Positions 52,642 through 60,750 of a stretch of DNA of 64,000 nucleotides are shown here, piece by piece; positions within the stretch are counted from its first letter, which is position 1; the number at the start of each line of letters is the position of its first letter. Position numbers and translations under genes: made by a program. This DNA is from PALSA-505 sp036495485 (lineage in GTDB: Bacteria > Actinomycetota > Actinomycetes > Streptosporangiales > Streptosporangiaceae). The stretch lies in contig DASXMU010000087.1 of the NCBI GenBank assembly GCA_036495485.1, positions 20,930 through 84,929 of the forward strand, given 5' to 3'. The notes below the pieces were generated by a model. It saw nothing but the letters and a program-made list of their open reading frames with translations. It had not been told where the DNA came from and did no database searches.

Positions 52642-53274
52642 ATGGAGATGACGTCTCGCCAGCGCATGCTGGCCTTTGCCCTCACCGTGCTCGCGCTCGC
52701 CGCGCTCGGCAGCTACCTGTTCGTGTCGGGAACCTCGAAGAAGACCCCGGCAGCCGCGCCGTCCACCCATCCCCCCACCGTGGTCACCACGCCGCCCACG
52801 GTCCCGCCGACGCCGGCTCAGCCCACCGGGTCGACGGCCTCCTCGTCCCAGGTGAACATCTACCGGTGGCTGCCGTTCTCGGAGCAGGGGCTGGGCCGGG
52901 CCTCGGCGGTGGTCACCGAGTTCTCCGCCTTCTACGGCACGTACTCCTACACCGAGCCCACGGCCAGCTACACCGGCCGGATGCAGGGCCTGGCCAGCAG
53001 CGCGCTCATCCAGATCATCGCCCGCGGGTTCTCGGCCCCGGGCGTGGCCAGCCTGCGCAAGCAGGAAAAGCAGGTGGCCACCGGCACCGCGGCGATCAAC
53101 TCGCTGCGGGCGTTCGGGTCGTCCAGCATCACGTTCGTTGTCGCGGTCAACCAGAAGATCAGCACGAACCACGGGAACACCCCGCAGAGCACGCAGTACG
53201 CGGTCACCGTCTCCAATAGCGGCGGCGGGTGGCAGGTGACCGACATCGAGCTCGCCTCCTCGGGCAACCTGTGA
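52642..53274 (+). CDS. Second VirB8/TcpC-like membrane protein of the transfer cluster
   Basis: 210 residues: one N-terminal membrane helix (about 9-28, MLAFALTVLALAALGSYLFV), a Pro/Thr-rich spacer and an NTF2-like exterior domain (about 85-210) with FSAFYGTYSYTEPTASYTGR and YAVTVSNSGGGWQVTDIEL. The general build copies one half of the tcpC-like protein at 44011. Its stop overlaps the start of the next gene (GTGA). Confidence 0.65.
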   Translation: MEMTSRQRMLAFALTVLALAALGSYLFVSGTSKKTPAAAPSTHPPTVVTTPPTVPPTPAQPTGSTASSSQVNIYRWLPFSEQGLGRASAVVTEFSAFYGTYSYTEPTASYTGRMQGLASSALIQIIARGFSAPGVASLRKQEKQVATGTAAINSLRAFGSSSITFVVAVNQKISTNHGNTPQSTQYAVTVSNSGGGWQVTDIELASSGNL

Positions 53275-54458
53275 TCCCCATCGGCGGGTATCGCCCCCCT
53301 CGCCAGGCCCGGGGCCTGCGCACCGTCCGCCCGGGTCTCATCGCGGTGGTCGCCGGCGGCGCCCTGCTGCTGATCGGGCTGGTCTCCATCCCGCTGATGG
53401 TGGTTGGCGGCAGCACCCAGATGTTCGCCGCTGGCGGCAACTGCTCCGGCCAGCAGAGCACCAGTAAGCCGGTCAGCACGACCCCGGTCAGCACGACCGG
53501 CAAGAACGCCATTCCCTCGGACTACCTGTTCTGGTTCCAGAAGGTCGGGCAGCAGTACGGCGTCCCGTGGCCGATCCTGGCCGGCATCGGCAAAGTGGAG
53601 AGCAACGACGGCCAGTCGACCCTGCCCGGCGTGCACAGCGGCGAGAACGGCTTCGGCGCGGCCGGCCCCATGCAGATCGGGATCACCGGGGCGGCGGGCA
53701 ACACCTGGGGCGGCGCGCCGGTCCACCCGGCCAGCGAGCATGTGGCCGGGGTGGCGGCCGATGAGAACGGCGATGGGACAGCCAGCGTCTACCAGGCGCC
53801 GGACGCCATCGCCGGCGCCGCCAAATACCTGCTCGGACACGGCGTGCTGGACAACGTCGACGCGGCGATCTTCGCCTACAACCACCTGGAGTCCTACGTT
53901 CAGGCCGTCCTGTTCTACGCCAACACGTACGCCCAGGGCGGCTTCACGGTCGGCCCGGTCAGCGTGGACGCCGCGCCGCAGTGCCTGACCAGCAACAGTG
54001 GCCAGGCCCCGAACCAGGCAACGACCACCGCCATCGCCTTCGCCGAGGCACAGCTGGGCAAGCCCTACCAGTTCGGCGCCACCGGCCCGGACGCCTTCGA
54101 CTGCTCCGGGCTGGTGATGATGGCCTACCGGGCCGCTGGCATCAATATCCCGCGCACCTCGGAAGCGCAGTGGGCCTGGGGACCGAAGATCGCCGCCGGC
54201 CAGGAGGAGCCGGGCGACCTGGTCTTCTTCGCGGGCTCGGACGGCACCGCGACCAACCCGGGGCACGTCGGCATGGTGATCGGCAAGAACGTCATGGCCG
54301 AGGCCTACGCCACCGGCTTCCCCCTCCGGATCTCCCACTTCGGCACCAGTAACTCGGCACCGGGCGACGGGACCGTGGTCGGTTTCACCCGCCCCTGGGC
54401 CCACGCCGGCGTCGTGCTGCCCGGCACCCAGGTGGCGGCGGCGGGGGCAGGGGCGTAA
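53271..54458 (+). CDS. Peptidoglycan hydrolase of the transfer cluster: muramidase-like plus NlpC/P60 endopeptidase
   Basis: 395 residues. One membrane helix (about 26-50). A lysozyme/lytic transglycosylase-like domain follows (QQYGVPWPILAGIGKVESND with the likely catalytic Glu, AAGPMQIGITG), then an NlpC/P60 domain whose catalytic Cys is in PDAFDCSGLVMMAYRAAG and His in NPGHVGMVIG. CwlT/TcpG-like two-headed enzymes of this kind open the wall for the conjugation channel. Last gene of the cluster. GTG 53271 overlaps the previous stop. Confidence 0.85.
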   Translation: MIPIGGYRPPRQARGLRTVRPGLIAVVAGGALLLIGLVSIPLMVVGGSTQMFAAGGNCSGQQSTSKPVSTTPVSTTGKNAIPSDYLFWFQKVGQQYGVPWPILAGIGKVESNDGQSTLPGVHSGENGFGAAGPMQIGITGAAGNTWGGAPVHPASEHVAGVAADENGDGTASVYQAPDAIAGAAKYLLGHGVLDNVDAAIFAYNHLESYVQAVLFYANTYAQGGFTVGPVSVDAAPQCLTSNSGQAPNQATTTAIAFAEAQLGKPYQFGATGPDAFDCSGLVMMAYRAAGINIPRTSEAQWAWGPKIAAGQEEPGDLVFFAGSDGTATNPGHVGMVIGKNVMAEAYATGFPLRISHFGTSNSAPGDGTVVGFTRPWAHAGVVLPGTQVAAAGAGA

Positions 54459-54472
54459 GCCGGGCGAACGGG

Positions 54473-55741
54473 TTAGCTGATGGTGGCGCGGCCGGCCAGG
54501 AAGCGCTGGTGGCGCTCGTGGTCGCGCTGGCCGAGGAATGCCTTGAAGCGGCCGAGCCGGTAGGCGGTCTGGCCGGTGATCTCGGCCGTGTCCACCTCGA
54601 AGTCCTGGCTGAGATCGGCGACCCGGCGCAGCACCTCGCGGGCGCCAAGCGATCCAGCTGGGACATCGGCGGCGGCGATGGCGATCTGGGCGGCGGTCAT
54701 GAAGCCACCGTGCGACCGTAGCGCGACGTAGACCGGGTCGCCGCCGTGGGTCGCCGCCTCGGGCCGCGGTCGCTGCGGGCTGCCCTCGTGCAGCAGCGCA
54801 CGGCGGATCGCCGCGCCCACCGCGCGGGCGACCGGCGGCGGGAAGGCGTTGCCGAGCTGCCGGTAGCGGGCGGTCTTACGGCCGGCGAACTGCCAGCCCC
54901 AGTCGTCCTGCCAGCCTTGCAGCCGGGCGATCATCTCGCAGGTCAGCCTCGGCATGAGGGCGGGATCGTCATCCTGGTCTGGCGCGGTGTCGGCGATGCC
55001 GAGGCCGTCCACGCCGAGCTCGGCCCAGGCCCGCTTGGCCCGGGTGGGGCCGAGATCGCCGCCGCCGTGCTTCTTCGAGCCGCCGACGATGGTTGGCGCG
55101 ATCCGGTTCGCACCGCGTGCCCAGCGGGCCGCTCCTGGCCAGCCGCCTGCGGCCATCTGATCCTGCAGCGCCGCGCCGACCGTGAGCGGCCTGGTGCCAT
55201 CAGATGCTGGCCAGCGGAACCAGCGGGCGTCGGCCGGCCGCAGCGCCACCAGCACGAACCTGGGGCGCAGCTGGGGCACGCCGAACTCAGCGGCGTGCAG
55301 CAGCCGCCAGCCGGGCACGTAGCCAAGCTCGCGCAGCCGGTCCAGGACGTGCTGGCGGTACGCGCCGAACCTGCTCTCGCTCAGGCCCTTGACATTTTCC
55401 AGCAGCAGCGCCCGCGGCCTGATCACCCGGCACAGCTCCACCGCCCAGGCGAACAGGTCGCGCTCGTCCGCCGCGCCAAGCCTGCGCCCCGCGACGGTGA
55501 ACGGAGGGCAGGGCACGCCGCCAGCCAGCAGCGTGATCCCTCCGTAGTCCTTCGGGTCCCAGATCTGCCGGTCGGCCGCGTCGCCCTCGGCGACCTTCCA
55601 GGCCGGCCGGTTGACCCGCAGCGTCTCACAGGCCGACGCGTCGAGCTCGACGGCGAGGACATGCTCGAACCCCGCCTGTTCCAGCCCCAGTGCCTGACCA
55701 CCGGCTCCCGCGCAGATCTCGACCGCTTCAAGATCTGTCAC
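54473..55741 (-). CDS. C5-cytosine DNA methyltransferase (orphan) with C-terminal extension
   Basis: 422 residues. EICAGAGGQALGLEQAGFEH is motif I, GVPCPPFTVAGRR is motif IV with the catalytic Cys, LLENVKGL motif VI, QLRPRFVLVALR motif VIII, RQLGNAFPPPVARAVG motif X. These make 5-methylcytosine. A further 95 residues at the end (VYVALRSHGGFMTAAQIAIA, REVLRRVADLSQDFEVDT) look like a winged helix. No restriction endonuclease gene is adjacent, so it may be regulatory or protect transferred DNA. GAGGGAGG stands 6 bases before the GTG at 55741. Confidence 0.92.
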   Translation of the reverse strand: MTDLEAVEICAGAGGQALGLEQAGFEHVLAVELDASACETLRVNRPAWKVAEGDAADRQIWDPKDYGGITLLAGGVPCPPFTVAGRRLGAADERDLFAWAVELCRVIRPRALLLENVKGLSESRFGAYRQHVLDRLRELGYVPGWRLLHAAEFGVPQLRPRFVLVALRPADARWFRWPASDGTRPLTVGAALQDQMAAGGWPGAARWARGANRIAPTIVGGSKKHGGGDLGPTRAKRAWAELGVDGLGIADTAPDQDDDPALMPRLTCEMIARLQGWQDDWGWQFAGRKTARYRQLGNAFPPPVARAVGAAIRRALLHEGSPQRPRPEAATHGGDPVYVALRSHGGFMTAAQIAIAAADVPAGSLGAREVLRRVADLSQDFEVDTAEITGQTAYRLGRFKAFLGQRDHERHQRFLAGRATIS

Positions 55742-55940
55742 ATCGGCCTCCCTCGGCGGTCATGGCACCGTTCCCCCAGCGGCCACATTCACCGGCACGC
55801 GCTCACCGGCGATGGTTGCTCACCATAGTGGCTGAGCCGGACGGTGTTGTGGCGGAAGTACGGGCCGTTTCCTGGCATGTTCTGTGCCCAGGACCATAGC
55901 CGCACCGGCTGACAGTCCGGGAGCGCGCCCGGCTGACCTG

Positions 55941-56459
55941 CTACTCGGCGACTCGTACGTGCCGGGGGGACTTGCCGCGGACCCTGGGCTGGCGGAGCGG
56001 CCTGGCCAGCTCTTCCGGCAGGGTCAGCAGCGGGTTGGCCGCGCTGTCCACGATCCGCGCGGCCAGCTCGGCCACCCGGGTGCCATTGGCCCGGGCGACG
56101 CTCCTGATCAGCTCGAACGCCTTGACCGGTGGCATGTGCCTGCGCTCGCAGACGATGCCGATCGCCTGTTCCACCTTCACCCGGCGGACCAGGGCGCTCT
56201 CCAGCTGGGCCACGGTCACCCTGAGGCGCTCGGCCTCCGTGGGCTCGGCTGACGGTGGCGCGGGGAGGGCCGCCGCGGGCTGTTCGGCGGCGAGCAGGTC
56301 CGCGAGGACCATGGCGCTGGTCAGCTCGGTCAGTTCCTCATCGCCGACCCGCCAGCCCTGGCCGCTGCGCCGGACGACGGCGATTTCAGGCCCGGCCGCG
56401 GGACCTGTCGTCTCGCCGGGTGGGCTGGCGCCAGCCGTTCGGCGATTTTCTTCTTCCAT
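55941..56459 (-). CDS. ANTAR domain protein
   Basis: 172 residues. The C-terminal ANTAR domain reads RVKVEQAIGIVCERRHMPPVKAFELIRSVARANGTRVAELAARIV, three helices that bind RNA hairpins and stop termination; the N-terminal 85 residues are disordered and contain no GAF or receiver domain. Its target is unknown. The ATG shares a base with the mycoredoxin stop (TGATG) and is translated after it. Confidence 0.88.
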   Translation of the reverse strand: MEEENRRTAGASPPGETTGPAAGPEIAVVRRSGQGWRVGDEELTELTSAMVLADLLAAEQPAAALPAPPSAEPTEAERLRVTVAQLESALVRRVKVEQAIGIVCERRHMPPVKAFELIRSVARANGTRVAELAARIVDSAANPLLTLPEELARPLRQPRVRGKSPRHVRVAE

Positions 56460-56713
56460 CAAATCGAAGCTAGCTCGGTCAGCCGGGTCTTGACCTGTGC
56501 CACAGAGGGGTTGGTCAGTGCGCTGCCATCGGGGAAGACCAGGGTCGGGACGGTCTGGTTACCGCCATTCACCGACATCACGTAGTCCGCGGCGGCCGGG
56601 TCGGCTTCGATGTCCACCTCGCGGACCTCGATCCCCTCCCGGGCGAGCTGGCCCTTAAGGCGCCGGCAGAACCCGCACCACGGCGTCGTGTACATCGTCA
56701 GCGGCTCTGGCAC
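56459..56713 (-). CDS. Mycoredoxin (glutaredoxin-like)
   Basis: 84 residues. YTTPWCGFCRRLKGQL holds the CxxC redox pair, and QTVPTLVFPDGS the cis-Pro loop. Mycoredoxins reduce mycothiol mixed disulfides in actinobacteria. The MPEPLTMYTTPWC start and lone small size match Mrx1. First of two coupled genes with the ANTAR protein. Confidence 0.92.
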   Translation of the reverse strand: MPEPLTMYTTPWCGFCRRLKGQLAREGIEVREVDIEADPAAADYVMSVNGGNQTVPTLVFPDGSALTNPSVAQVKTRLTELASI

Positions 56714-56826
56714 CGCCGCCTCCCTCCGGATCGGGACATTTCATCCTGCTAACGCAGAACCGGGCGGCGGGCTTCCCGGACCGGCAGGCGAACATGCGCG
56801 AAGATGGCCGGGAGGTGAGGAGGAGC

Positions 56827-58575
56827 ATGAGCGTGGATGTGCTGGCCGCGCTGGATCCCGAGCAGCGTGAGGTGGCGCTGGCCACCCGCGGCCCGGTCTG
56901 CGTGCTGGCCGGGGCGGGGACCGGGAAGACCCGGGCCATCACCCACCGGATCGCCTATGCCGTGCACACCGGCGTGGTGGACCCGGCACACGTGCTCGCC
57001 CTGACGTTCACCACCCGCGCCGCCGGTGAGCTGCGCGGGCGGCTGGGCCAGCTCGGCGGCCCAGGCCTTGGGCTCGGCCGGGTGCGCGCCCGCACGTTCC
57101 ACTCGGCTGCGCTGCGCCAGCTCGGTTACTTCTGGCCGGGCACGGTGGGTGGCAGGCCGCCGCGGGTGCTCGCCGCCAAGACCAGCCTGATCGCCGAGGC
57201 GGCGCGGGCGCACCGGATCACGCTCGGCGGCTCCGAGCTGCCCGATCTCGCCGGGGAGATCGAGTGGGCCAAGGTCACCCAGATCAAGCCGGAGGAGTAC
57301 GAGCAACAGGCCGGGAAGGCCGGCCGGACACCGCCGCTCGGCACCGGCGTGGTGGGCCAGCTCTACGCGGGTTACGAACGGCTGCGGCGCAGCCGTCACC
57401 TGATCGACTTCGAGTCGCTGCTCGAGCTGACCGCGGGTGTGCTGACTGAGAACCAGCTGGCGGCGGCTGAGGTCAGGGACCAGTACCGGTACCTGGTCGT
57501 GGACGAGTACCAGGACGTCAACCCGCTGCAGAAGCTGCTGCTCGACGTCTGGCTCGGCGATCGCGACGAGCTGTGCGTGGTCGGCGACCCGGACCAGGCG
57601 ATCTACTCGTTCACCGGGGCGAGCCCGGCCTACCTGACCGGTTTCGCCGCGGAGTTCCCGGCGGCGGTGGTGATCAGGCTGATCCGCGACTACCGGTCCA
57701 CGCCGCAGGTGGTGGCTCTGGCGAACCGGGTCATCGCCGCGCCGCTGCCCGGCCTGCCGGGCCGGCCGGTGGCCCGCTGGGCGGCCAGCCTGGTGGCGCA
57801 GCGGCCGCCCGGCCCGGAGCCGTCGGTCACCGGATACCCCGACGAGCAGGCGGAGGCCGAGGCGGTCGCCGCGCAGGCGGGCTCGCTGATCGCGGCGGGC
57901 ACCGATCCCAGGCAGATCGCGGTGCTGGTCCGCATCAACGCGCAGACTCAGGGTTTCGAGCGTGCGCTGCAGGAGGCTGGCGTCCCGTTCCAGCTCGCCG
58001 GCATGGAGCGGTTCTTCGCCCGTGCTGAGGTGCGGCAAGCGATGAATTCTGTCAGGGGAACGACACGAACGGTTCCCAGCGAAGCCTCGCTGCCCGCGCA
58101 GGCCAGGCACATCCTGTCCAGTCTGGGGCTGACCGCGTCGGCCCCGCTGAACGGGGGCGCGGCCAGGGGACGCTGGGAGTCGCTGGCCGCCCTGGCCGCG
58201 CTGGCCGACGACCTGGCGCTGGCCCGGCCTGACGCCACGCTGGCCGACTTCGCGGCCGAGCTGGCCGCCCGGGCGGCGGCCGAGGATCCGCCCGCCGCAC
58301 CAGGCGTTACGCTGGCTACCCTGCACGGCGCCAAGGGCCTGGAGTGGGATGTGGTGTTCCTGCCCGGTCTCACCGAGGGAGTCCTGCCGATCGTGTACGC
58401 CCAGACCAGCGAGGCCATTGCCGAGGAACGGCGGCTGTTCTACGTGGGCGTGACCAGGGCCAGGGAGCGGCTCGCGCTGTCCTGGGCGGCGGCCCGGTCA
58501 CCGGGTGCACCGCCGTCGCGGGCGCCCTCGCGGTTTCTGCAGGCTGCTGAGAAGGGTGTGGTTGCCGCCTCATGA
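56827..58575 (+). CDS. UvrD/PcrA-type superfamily 1 DNA helicase (UvrD2-like), without HRDC domain
   Basis: 582 residues. Motif I AGAGTGKTRAITHR, Ia FTTRAAGELRGRL, II VDEYQDVNPLQ, III GDPDQAIYSFTGASP, IV NYRST-type (DYRSTPQVVALA), V LHGAKGLEWDVVF, VI VGVTRARERLALSW. In mycobacterial UvrD2 an HRDC domain follows; here the chain stops just after motif VI, so it is shorter. It unwinds DNA in repair. AGGAG precedes the ATG at 56827. The stop overlaps the next start. Confidence 0.92.
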   Translation: MSVDVLAALDPEQREVALATRGPVCVLAGAGTGKTRAITHRIAYAVHTGVVDPAHVLALTFTTRAAGELRGRLGQLGGPGLGLGRVRARTFHSAALRQLGYFWPGTVGGRPPRVLAAKTSLIAEAARAHRITLGGSELPDLAGEIEWAKVTQIKPEEYEQQAGKAGRTPPLGTGVVGQLYAGYERLRRSRHLIDFESLLELTAGVLTENQLAAAEVRDQYRYLVVDEYQDVNPLQKLLLDVWLGDRDELCVVGDPDQAIYSFTGASPAYLTGFAAEFPAAVVIRLIRDYRSTPQVVALANRVIAAPLPGLPGRPVARWAASLVAQRPPGPEPSVTGYPDEQAEAEAVAAQAGSLIAAGTDPRQIAVLVRINAQTQGFERALQEAGVPFQLAGMERFFARAEVRQAMNSVRGTTRTVPSEASLPAQARHILSSLGLTASAPLNGGAARGRWESLAALAALADDLALARPDATLADFAAELAARAAAEDPPAAPGVTLATLHGAKGLEWDVVFLPGLTEGVLPIVYAQTSEAIAEERRLFYVGVTRARERLALSWAAARSPGAPPSRAPSRFLQAAEKGVVAAS

Positions 58576-59438
58576 GCAAGGCGCTGGACGATCTGCTCGA
58601 TCTGCTGGACCTCGAGCAGATCGAGGTCAACATCTTCCGCGGCCGCAGTCCGGACGAACAGGTGCAGCGGGTGTTCGGCGGGCAGGTGGCCGGGCAGGCC
58701 CTGGTGGCCGCGGGGCGGACCGTGCCTGCCGACCGCCCGGTGCACTCGCTGCACGCCTACTTCATCCGGCCGGGCGATCCAGCGGTGCCGCTGGTCTACA
58801 TGGTGGACCGGACGCGGGACGGCCGGTCGTTCACCACCCGGCGGGTGTCGGTGATCCAGCACGGGAAGACGATCTTCACGCTGTCGGCGTCCTTCCAGCA
58901 GCCCGAGCCGGGCATCGAGCACGCCACGGCGATGCCCGAGGTCCCGCCGCCGGATTCGATCACCCCGACCGTCGAGCGGCTGGAGAAGCTGTTCGGCCCG
59001 CTGGGGCCCCGGCACAACCGGAGGTTCCGCGACAACCCGGTCGAGCTGCGGTTCCCCGGGCCGCTCACCATGGAGGCGCAGCGGGATCCGTCGCTGCGCA
59101 CGACGAAGAACATGGTGTGGCTGCGCGTCGACGGGGATCTGCCCGATGACCCGCTGCTGCACGTCTGCCTGATGACCTACGCGTCCGACATGACGCTGCT
59201 CGATTCGGTGCTGCTGGCGCACGGCCTTTCCTGGGTGGATGGGGTCGCGATGGGGGCGAGCCTGGATCACGCGATGTGGTTTCACCGGCCGTTCCGCGCC
59301 GACCAGTGGCTGCTCTACTCGCAGGAGTCGCCGGTGGCGTCCGGCGGGCGCGGGCTGGCCCGTGGGCAGGTGTTCACCCAGGACGGGGACCTCGTGGTTT
59401 CTGTGGTCCAGGAGGGTCTCATCAGGACGAAATCCTGA
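58572..59438 (+). CDS. tesB: Acyl-CoA thioesterase II (TesB-like)
   Basis: 288 residues. A double hot-dog fold: FGGQVAGQALVAAGRTV, VHSLHAYFIRPGDP, YMVDRTRDGRSFTTRRVSVIQ in the first half, YASDMTLLDSVLLAHGLSW and LDHAMWFHRPFRADQWLLY in the second. Catalytic Asp (DRTRDGRSF..), Thr/Ser and Gln as in TesB. It frees fatty acids from acyl-CoA. The ATG overlaps uvrD2 (ATGA) and both are one unit. Confidence 0.94.
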   Translation: MSKALDDLLDLLDLEQIEVNIFRGRSPDEQVQRVFGGQVAGQALVAAGRTVPADRPVHSLHAYFIRPGDPAVPLVYMVDRTRDGRSFTTRRVSVIQHGKTIFTLSASFQQPEPGIEHATAMPEVPPPDSITPTVERLEKLFGPLGPRHNRRFRDNPVELRFPGPLTMEAQRDPSLRTTKNMVWLRVDGDLPDDPLLHVCLMTYASDMTLLDSVLLAHGLSWVDGVAMGASLDHAMWFHRPFRADQWLLYSQESPVASGGRGLARGQVFTQDGDLVVSVVQEGLIRTKS

Positions 59439-59492
59439 GAACAGACCCCGGATCAGCTGGTCGTAAACCTAAAACCGCAGGTAGAAAAACTA

Positions 59493-59521
59493 TTGCCGTC
59501 GTGCCCCCGGGTACGTAGGCT
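59493..59521 (+). promoter_or_regulatory. whiB7 promoter with upstream AT-rich box
   Basis: TTGCCG (59493-59498), a 17-base spacer and TAGGCT (59516-59521) form a sigma-A promoter; directly before the -35 stands GTAGAAAAACTA (59481-59492). WhiB7 proteins activate promoters that carry an AT-rich stretch a few bases before the -35, including their own. The expected start site is at 59528, seven bases after the -10. Confidence 0.7.
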
Positions 59522-59527
59522 GCTCAC

Positions 59528-59551
59528 ATGTCTTTGAGTGCCATCGTCTAG
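59528..59551 (+). CDS. Leaderless 7-residue upstream ORF in the whiB7 leader
   Basis: ATG TCT TTG AGT GCC ATC GTC TAG codes MSLSAIV; its A is at the predicted transcription start. It is too short for a function of its own but could report translation stress at the 5' end of the leader. Existence as a translated frame is inferred from position only. Confidence 0.4.
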   Translation: MSLSAIV

Positions 59552-59573
59552 CAGTGTGAGGAGGTGCCCAGTG

Positions 59574-59879
59574 ATGGTGATTTCTAATGATGCTCCGGCC
59601 TCTGTTGCCGCGCGTGCTGGCCTGACGTCGCCAGCCTGGGGTGCCTCCCTGTTCGCGGCCGGCAGTGGCCATGGTGCATGTGCGGCGCCGCGTCTGGCGC
59701 CCATGCCGTGTGCTGTCGAGGGGACCCGTATGTCCCGGATCAGCCAGCCAGGACATGGCCAGGGATCCGTCTTCGGGGGGACCCGCACCCGCAAGCCGAA
59801 CAACTACAAGACCCTCGCTGCCGTCTTCGGCGGTGGCGAACCGGGTTCGCATCCGGCGAGAGAACCGGAACCGGTCTGA
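59574..59879 (+). CDS. Upstream ORF 2 of the whiB7 leader (101 residues)
   Basis: GAGGAGG (about 59559-59565) stands 9 bases before a GTG-ATG pair that begins a frame MVISNDAPASVAARAG, with a basic TRTRKPNNYK stretch late, ending in the TGA at 59877-59879. No family is recognised. The TGA lies in the loop of a hairpin (59871-59888) and only 23 bases before the terminator stem, the geometry of translation-controlled attenuation of whiB7. The strong ribosome site supports real translation. Confidence 0.55.
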   Translation: MVISNDAPASVAARAGLTSPAWGASLFAAGSGHGACAAPRLAPMPCAVEGTRMSRISQPGHGQGSVFGGTRTRKPNNYKTLAAVFGGGEPGSHPAREPEPV

Positions 59880-59944
59880 AAAGACCGGCCGACTCCCTCA
59901 GAGGCCGCGGACCCGCAAAGGGTCCGCGGCCTTCAGTATTTTCC
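59871..59944 (+). terminator. whiB7 leader attenuator: antiterminator/stop hairpin plus terminator
   Basis: First stem CCGGTC/GACCGG (59871-59876 with 59883-59888) encloses the uORF2 stop codon. The second is a 13-bp GC-rich stem (59902-59914 with 59920-59932, loop GCAAA) followed by TCAGTATTTT, an intrinsic terminator placed 71 bases before the whiB7 ATG. A ribosome at the uORF2 stop would open the first hairpin. whiB7 leaders in mycobacteria and streptomycetes are known to use premature termination under uORF control. Confidence 0.7.
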
Positions 59945-60015
59945 GGGCCCACGTTTTGTCAGACGAGTCAGGGATCGTAGAGACGAGCAGGACCAGTCGA
60001 GAGGGGTTGGCACCA

Positions 60016-60360
60016 ATGCAGTGGCCTGACACCACTGTCGTCGCGGCGGGCGCGACGGGGTTCGAGGCAATGCCCGTTGTGGGTGCGCAAGGGGTACCGG
60101 TCATGATCACGCCGGTGCCCAAGGGTCGCGATCTGCCGTGCACCACGGATCCGGAGATGTTCTTCGCCGAGTCGCCTGAGGACGTCGAGTTCGCCAAGGC
60201 GCTCTGCCGGGACTGCCCGATGAGGCTGACGTGCTTCGCGGGCGCTCTGGAGCGCAGGGAGCCATGGGGTGTCTGGGGAGGCGAGCTCTTCCTCCGGGGA
60301 GAGGTCGTTCCCCGCAAGAGGCCCCGTGGACGGCCGCGCAAGACCGAGGTAGCCGCCTGA
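60016..60360 (+). CDS. whiB7: WhiB7-type transcriptional activator with AT-hook
   Basis: 114 residues. The iron-sulfur cysteines are in LPCTTDPEMFF, ALCRDCPMRLTCFAGAL; GVWGG is the WhiB turn; and KRPRGRPRKT is an AT-hook that marks WhiB7 among WhiB paralogues. WhiB7 binds sigma-A and induces antibiotic resistance genes when translation is inhibited. The ATG at 60016 is preferred (MQWPDT start); the leader has a promoter, two uORFs and an attenuator. Confidence 0.93.
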   Translation: MQWPDTTVVAAGATGFEAMPVVGAQGVPVMITPVPKGRDLPCTTDPEMFFAESPEDVEFAKALCRDCPMRLTCFAGALERREPWGVWGGELFLRGEVVPRKRPRGRPRKTEVAA

Positions 60361-60459
60361 CCCCCAGGCGGCCACCTCGCAGCTTACCCGGCGCGGGCGG
60401 CCTAGCAATGACCCGCTTTTACGGCGGATTTCTTACTAGACGTGAGACCCGGAGGAATC

Positions 60460-60651
60460 ATGTACGTGCGATCGGAAATAGTAAACCGAATGCATCAGGA
60501 AAGGCTGGAGCAGGCGGTGGAGGAGCGTAATGCCTGGCGGGCACGGGCTCTGCACCGTACGCGGCGCAGGATGGCCCGGGCCGAGCGGCAGATGAGCCGG
60601 GCCTGGGTCGAAGCCATCAGGCTCCGGCAGGAACTAGAAGCGGAACTGTGA
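60460..60651 (+). CDS. Small basic coiled-coil hypothetical protein
   Basis: 63 residues, Arg/Glu-rich with a predicted continuous helix (MHQERLEQAVEERNAWRARA, RRRMARAERQMSRAWVEAI). GGAGGA stands 4-5 bases before the ATG. No family is recognised; small helical proteins of this type are seen near whiB genes in relatives (recollection, unverified). A bidirectional terminator follows. Confidence 0.6.
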   Translation: MYVRSEIVNRMHQERLEQAVEERNAWRARALHRTRRRMARAERQMSRAWVEAIRLRQELEAEL

Positions 60652-60692
60652 CAGGCCATGCTCTGGCCTGGTAAAGAATTCGCCCGCATAAT

Positions 60693-60750
60693 TAAATCAG
60701 CGCCACTCGCCAGACCGGTCAACAGGGGCCTGGCGAGTGGCGCTGATTTA
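60693..60750. terminator. Bidirectional terminator overlapping the ABC1-kinase stop codon
   Basis: A 21-bp perfect stem (60693-60713 with 60730-60750) with A/T-rich ends (TAAAT.. and ATTTA) acts in both directions. The TAA of the minus-strand kinase gene (60748-60750) is the last base-paired triplet. Confidence 0.85.
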
